The notes beneath the pieces were generated by a model. The model saw only the letters and a list, made by a program, of their open reading frames with translations, did no database searches and was not told the DNA's origin. A DNA stretch of 64,000 nt from Auanema rhodensis (Eukaryota > Nematoda > Chromadorea > Rhabditida > Rhabditidae), in assembly GCA_964057225.1 (NCBI GenBank), contig OZ059898.1, positions 1,550,001 to 1,614,000 on the forward strand, in the 5' to 3' direction. Position numbers and translations under genes: made by a program. How positions within the stretch are numbered: the first letter of the stretch is position 1; every line of letters begins with the position of its first letter. This document shows, piece by piece, positions 12,637-25,622 of the stretch.

Positions 12637-15600
12637 CGCTAGCTTAAAAATGCACCGAGATATCAACTGATATAAGTTCACACATATATCCTCGATTTTC
12701 ACCCTGAAGAATTAATTTTTTTGTTGAATAACATTGTCCATCGTCTTTGCCTTGAAAAAAGGAATCTAAAAACATCTACTTTTTGCTAAATTATTTTGAA
12801 ATTTTTCGAAAAAATTTTTGTCAAAATGTTTTTGGAAGCAATGTTGAGTGTACATGGAAACTCAACATACACTAATGCATCATTTTTCAAACGATCATAA
12901 CTAATTTTTGTATTAAGCGTTTCTCAAAGTAGTATAGTGCATTCGATGCGGATTTTTAAGCTGCGTCGATCTGTGTTATCAGATTTGCGCTAGCTTAAAA
13001 ATGCACCGAGATATCAACTGATATAAGTTCACACTTATATCCTCGATTTTCACCCTGAAGATTTAATTTTTTCGTTGAATAACATTGTCCATCGTCTTTG
13101 CCTTGAAAAATGGAATCTAAAAACATCTACTTTTTGCTAAATTATTTTGAAATTTTTCGAAAAAATTTTTGTCAAAATGTTTTTGGAAGCAATGTTGAGT
13201 GTACATGGAAACTCAACATACACTAATGCATCATTTTTCAAACGATCATAACTAATTTTTGTATTAAGCGTTTCTCAATGTAGTATAGTGCATTCGATGC
13301 GGATTTTTAAGCTGCGTCGATCTGTGTTATCAGATTTGCGCTAGCTTAAAAATGCACCGAGATATCAACTGATATAAGTTCACACTTATATCCTCGATTT
13401 TCACCCTGAAGAATTAATTTTTTTGTTGAATAACACTGTCCATCGTCTTTGCCTTGAAAAATGGAATCTAAAAACATCTACTTTTTGCTAAACTATTTTG
13501 AAATTTTTCGAAAAAATTTTTGTCAAAATGTTTTTGGAAGCAATGTTGAGTGTACATGGAAACTCAACATACACTAATGCATCATTTTTCAAACGATCAT
13601 AACTAATTTTTGTATTGAGCGTTTCTCAAAGTAGTATAGTGCATTCGATGCGGATTTTTAAGCTGCGTCGATCTGTGTTATCAGATTTGCGCTAGCTTAA
13701 AAATGCACCGAGATATCAACTGATATAAGTTCACACTTATATCCTCGATTTTCACCCTGAAGAATTAATTTTTTCGTTGAATAACATTGTCCATCGTCTT
13801 TGCCTTGAAAAAAGGAATTCAAAAACATCTACTTTTTGCTAAATTATTTTGAAATTTTCTGAAAAAATTTTTGTCAAAATGTTTTTGGAAGCAATGTTGA
13901 GTGTACATGGAAACTCAACATACACTAATGCATCATTTTTCAAACGATCATAACTAATTTTTGTATTAAGCGTTTCTCAATGTAGTATAGTGCATTCGAT
14001 GCGGATTTTTAAGCTGCGTCGATCTGTGTTATCAAATTTGCGCTAGCTTAAAAATGCACCGAGATATCAACTGATATAAGTTCACACTTATATCCTCGAT
14101 TTTCACCCTGAAGATTTAATTTTTTCGTTGAATAACATTGTCCATCGTCTTTGCCTTGAAAAATGGAATCTAAAAACATCTACTTTTTGCTAAATTATTT
14201 TGAAATTTTTCGAAAAAATTTTTGTCAAAATGTTTTTGGAAGCAATGTTGAGTGTACATGGAAACTCAACATACACTAATGCATCATTTTTCAAACGATC
14301 ATAACTAATTTTTGTATTAAGCGTTTCTCAATGTAGTATAGTGCATTCGATGCGGATTTTTAAGCTGCGTCGATCTGTGTTATCAGATTTGCGCTAGCTT
14401 AAAAATGCACCGAGATATCAACTGATATAAGTTCACACTTATATCCTCGATTTTCACCCTGAAGAATTAATTTTTTTGTTGAATAACATTGTCCATCGTC
14501 TTTGCCTTGAAAAAAGGAATCTAAAAACATCTACTTTTTGCTAAATTATTTAGAAATTTTTCGAAAAAATTTTTGTCAAAATGTTTTTGGAAGCAATGTT
14601 GAGTGTACATGGAAACTCAACATACACTAATGCATCATTTTTCAAACGATCATAACTAATTTTTGTATTAAGCGTTTCTCAATGTAGTATAGTGCATTCG
14701 ATGCGGATTTTTAAGCTGCGTCGATCTGTGTTATCAGATTTGCGCTAGCTTAAAAATGCACCGTGAAATCAACTGATATAAGTTCACACTTATATCCTCG
14801 ATTTTCACCCTGAAGAATTAATTTTTTCGTTGAATAACATTGTCCATCGTCTTTGCCTTGAAAAAAGGAATCTAAAAACATCTACTTTTTGCTAAATTAT
14901 TTTGAAATTTTCTGAAAAAATTTTTGTCAAAATGTTTTTGGAAGCAATGTTGAGTGTACATGGAAACTCAACATACACTAATGCATCATTTTTCAAACGA
15001 TCATAACTAATTTTTGTATTAAGCGTTTCTCAATGTAGTATAGTGCATTCGATGCGGATTTTTAAGCTGCGTCGATCTGTGTTATCAGATTTGCGCTAGC
15101 TTAAAAATGCACCGAGATATCAACTGATATAAGTTCACACTTATATCCTCGATTTTCACCCTGAAGAATTAATTTTTTTGTTGAATAACATTGTCCATCG
15201 TCTTTGCCTTGAAAAAAGGAATCTAAAAACATCTACTTTTTGCTAAATTATTTAGAAATTTTTCGAAAAAATTTTTGTCAAAATGTTTTTGGAAGCAATG
15301 TTGAGTGTACATGGAAACTCAACATACACTAATGCATCATTTTTCAAACGATCATAACTAATTTTTGTATTAAGCGTTTCTCAATGTAGTATAGTGCATT
15401 CGATGCGGATTTTTAAGCTGCGTCGATCTGTGTTATCAGATTTGCGCTAGCTTAAAAATGCACCGTGAAATCAACTGATATAAGTTCACACTTATATCCT
15501 CGATTTTCACCCTGAAGATTTAATTTTTTCGTTGAATAACATTGTCCATCGTCTTTGCCTTGAAAAATGGAATCTAAAAACATCTACTTTTTGTTAAATT

Positions 15601-18600
15601 ATTTTGAAATTTTTCGAAAAAATTTTTGTCAAAATGTTTTTGGAAGCAATGTTGAGTGTACATGGAAACTCAACATACACTAATGCATCATTTTTCAAAC
15701 GATCATAACTAATTTTTGTATTAAGCGTTTCTCAATGTAGTATAGTGCATTCGATGCGGATTTTTAAGCTGCGTCGATCTGTGTTATCAAATTTGCGCTA
15801 GCTTAAAAATGCACCGAGATATCAACTGATATAAGTTCACACTTATATCCTCGATTTTCACCCTGAAGATTTAATTTTTTCGTTGAATAACATTGTCCAT
15901 CGTCTTTGCCTTGAAAAATGGAATCTAAAAACATCTACTTTTTGCTAAATTATTTTGAAATTTTTCGAAAAAATTTTTGTCAAAATGTTTTTGGAAGCAA
16001 TGTTGAGTGTACATGGAAACTCAACATACACTAATGCATCATTTTTCAAACGATCATAACTAATTTTTGTATTAAGCGTTTCTCAATGTAGTATAGTGCA
16101 TTCGATGCGGATTTTTAAGCTGCGTCGATCTGTGTTATCAGATTTGCGCTAGCTTAAAAATGCACCGTGAAATCAACTGATATAAGTTCACACTTATATC
16201 CTCGATTTTCACCCTGAAGAATTAATTTTTTCGTTGAATAACATTGTCCATCGTCTTTGCCTTGAAAGAAGGAATCTAAAAACATCTACTTTTTGCTAAA
16301 TTATTTTGAAATTTTCTGAAAAAATTTTTGTCAAAATGTTTTTGGAAGCAATGTTGAGTGTACATGGAAACTCAACATACACTAATGCATCATTTTTCAA
16401 ACGATCATAACTAATTTTTGTATTAAGCGTTTCTCAATGTAGTATAGTGCATTCGATGCGGATTTTTAAGCTGCGTCGATCTGTGTTATCAGATTTGCGC
16501 TAGCTTAAAAATGCACCGAGATATCAACTGATATAAGTTCACACTTATATCCTCGATTTTCACCCTGAAGAATTAATTTTTTTGTTGAATAACATTGTCC
16601 ATCGTCTTTGCCTTGAAAAAAGGAATCTAAAAACATCTACTTTTTGCTAAATTATTTAGAAATTTTTCGAAAAAATTTTTGTCAAAATGTTTTTGGAAGC
16701 AATGTTGAGTGTACATGGAAACTCAACATACACTAATGCATCATTTTTCAAACGATCATAACTAATTTTTGTATTAAGCGTTTCTCAATGTAGTATAGTG
16801 CATTCGATGCGGATTTTTAAGCTGCGTCGATCTGTGTTATCAGATTTGCGCTAGCTTAAAAATGCACCGTGAAATCAACTGATATAAGTTCACACTTATA
16901 TCCTCGATTTTCACCCTGAAGATTTAATTTTTTCGTTGAATAACATTGTCCATCGTCTTTGCCTTGAAAAATGGAATCTAAAAACATCTACTTTTTGCTA
17001 AATTATTTTGAAATTTTTCGAAAAAATTTTTGTCAAAATGTTTTTGGAAGCAATGTTGAGTGTACATGGAAACTCAACATACACTAATGCATCATTTTTC
17101 AAACGATCATAACTAATTTTTGTATTAAGCGTTTCTCAATGTAGTATAGTGCATTCGATGCGGATTTTTAAGCTGCGTCGATCTGTGTTATCAGATTTGC
17201 GCTAGCTTAAAAATGCACCGAGATATCAACTGATATAAGTTCACACTTATATCCTCGATTTTCACCCTGAAGAATTAATTTTTTTGTTGAATAACATTGT
17301 CCATCGTCTTTGCCTTGAAAAAAGGAATCTAAAAACATCTACTTTTTGCTAAATTATTTAGAAATTTTTCGAAAAAATTTTTGTCAAAATGTTTTTGGAA
17401 GCAATGTTGAGTGTACATGGAAACTCAACATACACTAATGCATCATTTTTCAAACGATCATAACTAATTTTTGTATTAAGCGTTTCTCAATGTAGTATAG
17501 TGCATTCGATGCGGATTTTTAAGCTGCGTCGATCTGTGTTATCAGATTTGCGCTAGCTTAAAAATGCACCGTGAAATCAACTGATATAAGTTCACACTTA
17601 TATCCTCGATTTTCACCCTGAAGAATTAATTTTTTCGTTGAATAACATTGTCCATCGTCTTTGCCTTGAAAAAAGGAATCTAAAAACATCTACTTTTTGC
17701 TAAATTATTTTGAAATTTTCTGAAAAAATTTTTGTCAAAATGTTTTTGGAAGCAATGTTGAGTGTACATGGAAACTCAACATACACTAATGCATCATTTT
17801 TCAAACGATCATAACTAATTTTTGTATTAAGCGTTTCTCAATGTAGTATAGTGCATTCGATGCGGATTTTTAAGCTGCGTCGATCTGTGTTATCAGATTT
17901 GCGCTAGCTTAAAAATGCACCGAGATATCAACTGATATAAGTTCACACTTATATCCTCGATTTTCACCCTGAAGAATTAATTTTTTTGTTGAATAACATT
18001 GTCCATCGTCTTTGCCTTGAAAAAAGGAATCTAAAAACATCTACTTTTTGCTAAATTATTTAGAAATTTTTCGAAAAAATTTTTGTCAAAATGTTTTTGG
18101 AAGCAATGTTGAGTGTACATGGAAACTCAACATACACTAATGCATCATTTTTCAAACGATCATAACTAATTTTTGTATTAAGCGTTTCTCAATGTAGTAT
18201 AGTGCATTCGATGCGGATTTTTAAGCTGCGTCGATCTGTGTTATCAGATTTGCGCTAGCTTAAAAATGCACCGTGAAATCAACTGATATAAGTTCACACT
18301 TATATCCTCGATTTTCACCCTGAAGAATTAATTTTTTCGTTGAATAACATTGTCCATCGTCTTTGCCTTGAAAAAAGGAATCTAAAAACATCTACTTTTT
18401 GCTAAATTATTTTGAAATTTTCTGAAAAAATTTTTGTCAAAATGTTTTTGGAAGCAATGTTGAGTGTACATGGAAACTCAACATACACTAATGCATCATT
18501 TTTCAAACGATCATAACTAATTTTTGTATTAAGCGTTTCTCAATGTAGTATAGTGCATTCGATGCGGATTTTTAAGCTGCGTCGATCTGTGTTATCAGAT

Positions 18601-19656
18601 TTGCGCTAGCTTAAAAATGCACCGTGAAATCAACTGATATAAGTTCACACTTATATCCTCGATTTTCACCCTGAAGAATTAATTTTTTCGTTGAATAACA
18701 TTGTCCATCGTCTTTGCCTTGAAAAAAGGAATCTAAAAACATCTACTTTTTGCTAAATTATTTTGAAATTTTCTGAAAAAATTTTTGTCAAAATGTTTTT
18801 GGAAGCAATGTTGAGTGTACATGGAAACTCAACATACACTAATGCATCATTTTTCAAACGATCATAACTAATTTTTGTATTAAGCGTTTCTCAATGTAGT
18901 ATAGTGCATTCGATGCGGATTTTTAAGCTGCGTCGATCTGTGTTATCAGATTTGCGCTAGCTTAAAAATGCACCGAGATATCAACTGATATAAGTTCACA
19001 CTTATATCCTCGATTTTCACCCTGAAGAATTAATTTTTTTGTTGAATAACATTGTCCATCGTCTTTGCCTTGAAAAAAGGAATCTAAAAACATCTACTTT
19101 TTGCTAAATTATTTAGAAATTTTTCGAAAAAATTTTTGTCAAAATGTTTTTGGAAGCAATGTTGAGTGTACATGGAAACTCAACATACACTAATGCATCA
19201 TTTTTCAAACGATCATAACTAATTTTTGTATTAAGCGTTTCTCAATGTAGTATAGTGCATTCGATGCGGATTTTTAAGCTGCGTCGATCTGTGTTATCAG
19301 ATTTGCGCTAGCTTAAAAATGCACCGTGAAATCAACTGATATAAGTTCACACTTATATCCTCGATTTTCACCCTGAAGAATTAATTTTTTCGTTGAATAA
19401 CATTGTCCATCGTCTTTGCCTTGAAAAAAGGAATCTAAAAACATCTACTTTTTGCTAAATTATTTTGAAATTTTCTGAAAAAATTTTTGTCAAAATGTTT
19501 TTGGAAGCAATGTTGAGTGTACATGGAAACTCAACATACACTAATGCATCATTTTTCAAACGATCATAACTAATTTTTGTATTAAGCGTTTCTCAATGTA
19601 GTATAGTGCATTCGATGCGGATTTTTAAGCTGCGTCGATCTGTGTTATCAGATTTG
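12637..19656. repeat. 20-monomer HOR block, copy 1 (7020 bp)
   Basis: The order is a 48A/292A monomer, B, V (13339), W (13690), B, P, R, P, S-variant with 346A (15445), B (15796), R-variant (16147), P, S, P, R, P, R, R, P, R. V carries C at 98, C at 155 and G at 279. W carries TC at 130-131 and A at 346. These serve as rare landmarks. The next block repeats this order. P, R and S first appear here and dominate to about 40.7 kb. Confidence 0.85.
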
Positions 19657-22600
19657 CGCTAGCTTAAAAATGCACCGAGATATCAACTGATATAAGTTCA
19701 CACATATATCCTCGATTTTCACCCTGAAGAATTAATTTTTTTGTTGAATAACATTGTCCATCGTCTTTGCCTTGAAAAAAGGAATCTAAAAACATCTACT
19801 TTTTGCTAAATTAATTTGAAATTTTTCGAAAAAATTTTTGTAAAAATGTTTTTGGAAGCAATGTTGAGTGTACATGGAAACTCAACATACACTAATGCAT
19901 CATTTTTCAAACGATCATAACTAATTTTTGTATTAAGCGTTTCTCAAAGTAGTATAGTGCATTCGATGCGGATTTTTAAGCTGCGTCGATCTGTGTTATC
20001 AGATTTGCGCTAGCTTAAAAATGCACCGAGATATCAACTGATATAAGTTCACACTTATATCCTCGATTTTCACCCTGAAGATTTAATTTTTTCGTTGAAT
20101 AACATTGTCCATCGTCTTTGCCTTGAAAAATGGAATCTAAAAACATCTACTTTTTGCTAAATTATTTTGAAATTTTTCGAAAAAATTTTTGTCAAAATGT
20201 TTTTGGAAGCAATGTTGAGTGTACATGGAAACTCAACATACACTAATGCATCATTTTTCAAACGATCATAACTAATTTTTGTATTAAGCGTTTCTCAATG
20301 TAGTATAGTGCATTCGATGCGGATTTTTAAGCTGCGTCGATCTGTGTTATCAGATTTGCGCTAGCTTAAAAATGCACCGAGATATCAACTGATATAAGTT
20401 CACACTTATATCCTCGATTTTCACCCTGAAGAATTAATTTTTTTGTTGAATAACACTGTCCATCGTCTTTGCCTTGAAAAATGGAATCTAAAAACATCTA
20501 CTTTTTGCTAAACTATTTTGAAATTTTTCGAAAAAATTTTTGTCAAAATGTTTTTGGAAGCAATGTTGAGTGTACATGGAAACTCAACATACACTAATGC
20601 ATCATTTTTCAAACGATCATAACTAATTTTTGTATTGAGCGTTTCTCAAAGTAGTATAGTGCATTCGATGCGGATTTTTAAGCTGCGTCGATCTGTGTTA
20701 TCAGATTTGCGCTAGCTTAAAAATGCACCGAGATATCAACTGATATAAGTTCACACTTATATCCTCGATTTTCACCCTGAAGAATTAATTTTTTCGTTGA
20801 ATAACATTGTCCATCGTCTTTGCCTTGAAAAAAGGAATTCAAAAACATCTACTTTTTGCTAAATTATTTTGAAATTTTCTGAAAAAATTTTTGTCAAAAT
20901 GTTTTTGGAAGCAATGTTGAGTGTACATGGAAACTCAACATACACTAATGCATCATTTTTCAAACGATCATAACTAATTTTTGTATTAAGCGTTTCTCAA
21001 TGTAGTATAGTGCATTCGATGCGGATTTTTAAGCTGCGTCGATCTGTGTTATCAAATTTGCGCTAGCTTAAAAATGCACCGAGATATCAACTGATATAAG
21101 TTCACACTTATATCCTCGATTTTCACCCTGAAGATTTAATTTTTTCGTTGAATAACATTGTCCATCGTCTTTGCCTTGAAAAATGGAATCTAAAAACATC
21201 TACTTTTTGCTAAATTATTTTGAAATTTTTCGAAAAAATTTTTGTCAAAATGTTTTTGGAAGCAATGTTGAGTGTACATGGAAACTCAACATACACTAAT
21301 GCATCATTTTTCAAACGATCATAACTAATTTTTGTATTAAGCGTTTCTCAATGTAGTATAGTGCATTCGATGCGGATTTTTAAGCTGCGTCGATCTGTGT
21401 TATCAGATTTGCGCTAGCTTAAAAATGCACCGAGATATCAACTGATATAAGTTCACACTTATATCCTCGATTTTCACCCTGAAGAATTAATTTTTTTGTT
21501 GAATAACATTGTCCATCGTCTTTGCCTTGAAAAAAGGAATCTAAAAACATCTACTTTTTGCTAAATTATTTAGAAATTTTTCGAAAAAATTTTTGTCAAA
21601 ATGTTTTTGGAAGCAATGTTGAGTGTACATGGAAACTCAACATACACTAATGCATCATTTTTCAAACGATCATAACTAATTTTTGTATTAAGCGTTTCTC
21701 AATGTAGTATAGTGCATTCGATGCGGATTTTTAAGCTGCGTCGATCTGTGTTATCAGATTTGCGCTAGCTTAAAAATGCACCGTGAAATCAACTGATATA
21801 AGTTCACACTTATATCCTCGATTTTCACCCTGAAGAATTAATTTTTTCGTTGAATAACATTGTCCATCGTCTTTGCCTTGAAAAAAGGAATCTAAAAACA
21901 TCTACTTTTTGCTAAATTATTTTGAAATTTTCTGAAAAAATTTTTGTCAAAATGTTTTTGGAAGCAATGTTGAGTGTACATGGAAACTCAACATACACTA
22001 ATGCATCATTTTTCAAACGATCATAACTAATTTTTGTATTAAGCGTTTCTCAATGTAGTATAGTGCATTCGATGCGGATTTTTAAGCTGCGTCGATCTGT
22101 GTTATCAGATTTGCGCTAGCTTAAAAATGCACCGAGATATCAACTGATATAAGTTCACACTTATATCCTCGATTTTCACCCTGAAGAATTAATTTTTTTG
22201 TTGAATAACATTGTCCATCGTCTTTGCCTTGAAAAAAGGAATCTAAAAACATCTACTTTTTGCTAAATTATTTAGAAATTTTTCGAAAAAATTTTTGTCA
22301 AAATGTTTTTGGAAGCAATGTTGAGTGTACATGGAAACTCAACATACACTAATGCATCATTTTTCAAACGATCATAACTAATTTTTGTATTAAGCGTTTC
22401 TCAATGTAGTATAGTGCATTCGATGCGGATTTTTAAGCTGCGTCGATCTGTGTTATCAGATTTGCGCTAGCTTAAAAATGCACCGTGAAATCAACTGATA
22501 TAAGTTCACACTTATATCCTCGATTTTCACCCTGAAGATTTAATTTTTTCGTTGAATAACATTGTCCATCGTCTTTGCCTTGAAAAATGGAATCTAAAAA

Positions 22601-22815
22601 CATCTACTTTTTGTTAAATTATTTTGAAATTTTTCGAAAAAATTTTTGTCAAAATGTTTTTGGAAGCAATGTTGAGTGTACATGGAAACTCAACATACAC
22701 TAATGCATCATTTTTCAAACGATCATAACTAATTTTTGTATTAAGCGTTTCTCAATGTAGTATAGTGCATTCGATGCGGATTTTTAAGCTGCGTCGATCT
22801 GTGTTATCAAATTTG

Positions 22816-23166
22816 CGCTAGCTTAAAAATGCACCGAGATATCAACTGATATAAGTTCACACTTATATCCTCGATTTTCACCCTGAAGATTTAATTTTTT
22901 CGTTGAATAACATTGTCCATCGTCTTTGCCTTGAAAAAAGGAATCTAAAAACATCTACTTTTTGCTAAATTATTTTGAAATTTTCTGAAAAAATTTTTGT
23001 CAAAATGTTTTTGGAAGCAATGTTGAGTGTACATGGAAACTCAACATACACTAATGCATCATTTTTCAAACGATCATAACTAATTTTTGTATTAAGCGTT
23101 TCTCAATGTAGTATAGTGCATTCGATGCGGATTTTTAAGCTGCGTCGATCTGTGTTATCAGATTTG
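22816..23166. repeat. Hybrid B/R monomer at an unequal-exchange junction
   Basis: The left part carries B alleles (22A/25T, 75T) and the right part R alleles (124A and CT at 170-171). In copy 1 the corresponding positions are held by two separate monomers, B at 15796 and R-type at 16147. A crossover between monomer positions about 76 and 123 that deletes one repeat length would make exactly this product. Gene conversion would also be possible, but the missing monomer in the same copy favours unequal exchange. Confidence 0.75.
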
Positions 23167-24219
23167 CGCTAGCTTAAAAATGCACCGAGATATCAACTGA
23201 TATAAGTTCACACTTATATCCTCGATTTTCACCCTGAAGAATTAATTTTTTTGTTGAATAACATTGTCCATCGTCTTTGCCTTGAAAAAAGGAATCTAAA
23301 AACATCTACTTTTTGCTAAATTATTTAGAAATTTTTCGAAAAAATTTTTGTCAAAATGTTTTTGGAAGCAATGTTGAGTGTACATGGAAACTCAACATAC
23401 ACTAATGCATCATTTTTCAAACGATCATAACTAATTTTTGTATTAAGCGTTTCTCAATGTAGTATAGTGCATTCGATGCGGATTTTTAAGCTGCGTCGAT
23501 CTGTGTTATCAGATTTGCGCTAGCTTAAAAATGCACCGTGAAATCAACTGATATAAGTTCACACTTATATCCTCGATTTTCACCCTGAAGATTTAATTTT
23601 TTCGTTGAATAACATTGTCCATCGTCTTTGCCTTGAAAAATGGAATCTAAAAACATCTACTTTTTGCTAAATTATTTTGAAATTTTTCGAAAAAATTTTT
23701 GTCAAAATGTTTTTGGAAGCAATGTTGAGTGTACATGGAAACTCAACATACACTAATGCATCATTTTTCAAACGATCATAACTAATTTTTGTATTAAGCG
23801 TTTCTCAATGTAGTATAGTGCATTCGATGCGGATTTTTAAGCTGCGTCGATCTGTGTTATCAGATTTGCGCTAGCTTAAAAATGCACCGAGATATCAACT
23901 GATATAAGTTCACACTTATATCCTCGATTTTCACCCTGAAGAATTAATTTTTTTGTTGAATAACATTGTCCATCGTCTTTGCCTTGAAAAAAGGAATCTA
24001 AAAACATCTACTTTTTGCTAAATTATTTAGAAATTTTTCGAAAAAATTTTTGTCAAAATGTTTTTGGAAGCAATGTTGAGTGTACATGGAAACTCAACAT
24101 ACACTAATGCATCATTTTTCAAACGATCATAACTAATTTTTGTATTAAGCGTTTCTCAATGTAGTATAGTGCATTCGATGCGGATTTTTAAGCTGCGTCG
24201 ATCTGTGTTATCAGATTTG

Positions 24220-24569
24220 CGCTAGCTTAAAAATGCACCGTGAAATCAACTGATATAAGTTCACACTTATATCCTCGATTTTCACCCTGAAGAATTAATT
24301 TTTTCGTTGAATAACATTGTCCATCGTCTTTGCCTTGAAAAAAGGAATCTAAAAACATCTACTTTTTGCTAAATTATTTTGAAATTTTCTGAAAAATTTT
24401 TGTCAAAATGTTTTTGGAAGCAATGTTGAGTGTACATGGAAACTCAACATACACTAATGCATCATTTTTCAAACGATCATAACTAATTTTTGTATTAAGC
24501 GTTTCTCAATGTAGTATAGTGCATTCGATGCGGATTTTTAAGCTGCGTCGATCTGTGTTATCAGATTTG
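24220..24569. repeat. R monomer with 1-bp deletion (350 bp)
   Basis: The A-run at 24392-24396 has five A where other R monomers have six, which shortens this unit to 350 bp. It is the only length change between 1 and 53351. It could be real slippage or a homopolymer error in the sequence. Confidence 0.8.
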
Positions 24570-25622
24570 CGCTAGCTTAAAAATGCACCGAGATATCAAC
24601 TGATATAAGTTCACACTTATATCCTCGATTTTCACCCTGAAGAATTAATTTTTTTGTTGAATAACATTGTCCATCGTCTTTGCCTTGAAAAAAGGAATCT
24701 AAAAACATCTACTTTTTGCTAAATTATTTAGAAATTTTTCGAAAAAATTTTTGTCAAAATGTTTTTGGAAGCAATGTTGAGTGTACATGGAAACTCAACA
24801 TACACTAATGCATCATTTTTCAAACGATCATAACTAATTTTTGTATTAAGCGTTTCTCAATGTAGTATAGTGCATTCGATGCGGATTTTTAAGCTGCGTC
24901 GATCTGTGTTATCAGATTTGCGCTAGCTTAAAAATGCACCGTGAAATCAACTGATATAAGTTCACACTTATATCCTCGATTTTCACCCTGAAGAATTAAT
25001 TTTTTCGTTGAATAACATTGTCCATCGTCTTTGCCTTGAAAAAAGGAATCTAAAAACATCTACTTTTTGCTAAATTATTTTGAAATTTTCTGAAAAAATT
25101 TTTGTCAAAATGTTTTTGGAAGCAATGTTGAGTGTACATGGAAACTCAACATACACTAATGCATCATTTTTCAAACGATCATAACTAATTTTTGTATTAA
25201 GCGTTTCTCAATGTAGTATAGTGCATTCGATGCGGATTTTTAAGCTGCGTCGATCTGTGTTATCAGATTTGCGCTAGCTTAAAAATGCACCGTGAAATCA
25301 ACTGATATAAGTTCACACTTATATCCTCGATTTTCACCCTGAAGAATTAATTTTTTCGTTGAATAACATTGTCCATCGTCTTTGCCTTGAAAAAAGGAAT
25401 CTAAAAACATCTACTTTTTGCTAAATTATTTTGAAATTTTCTGAAAAAATTTTTGTCAAAATGTTTTTGGAAGCAATGTTGAGTGTACATGGAAACTCAA
25501 CATACACTAATGCATCATTTTTCAAACGATCATAACTAATTTTTGTATTAAGCGTTTCTCAATGTAGTATAGTGCATTCGATGCGGATTTTTAAGCTGCG
25601 TCGATCTGTGTTATCAGATTTG

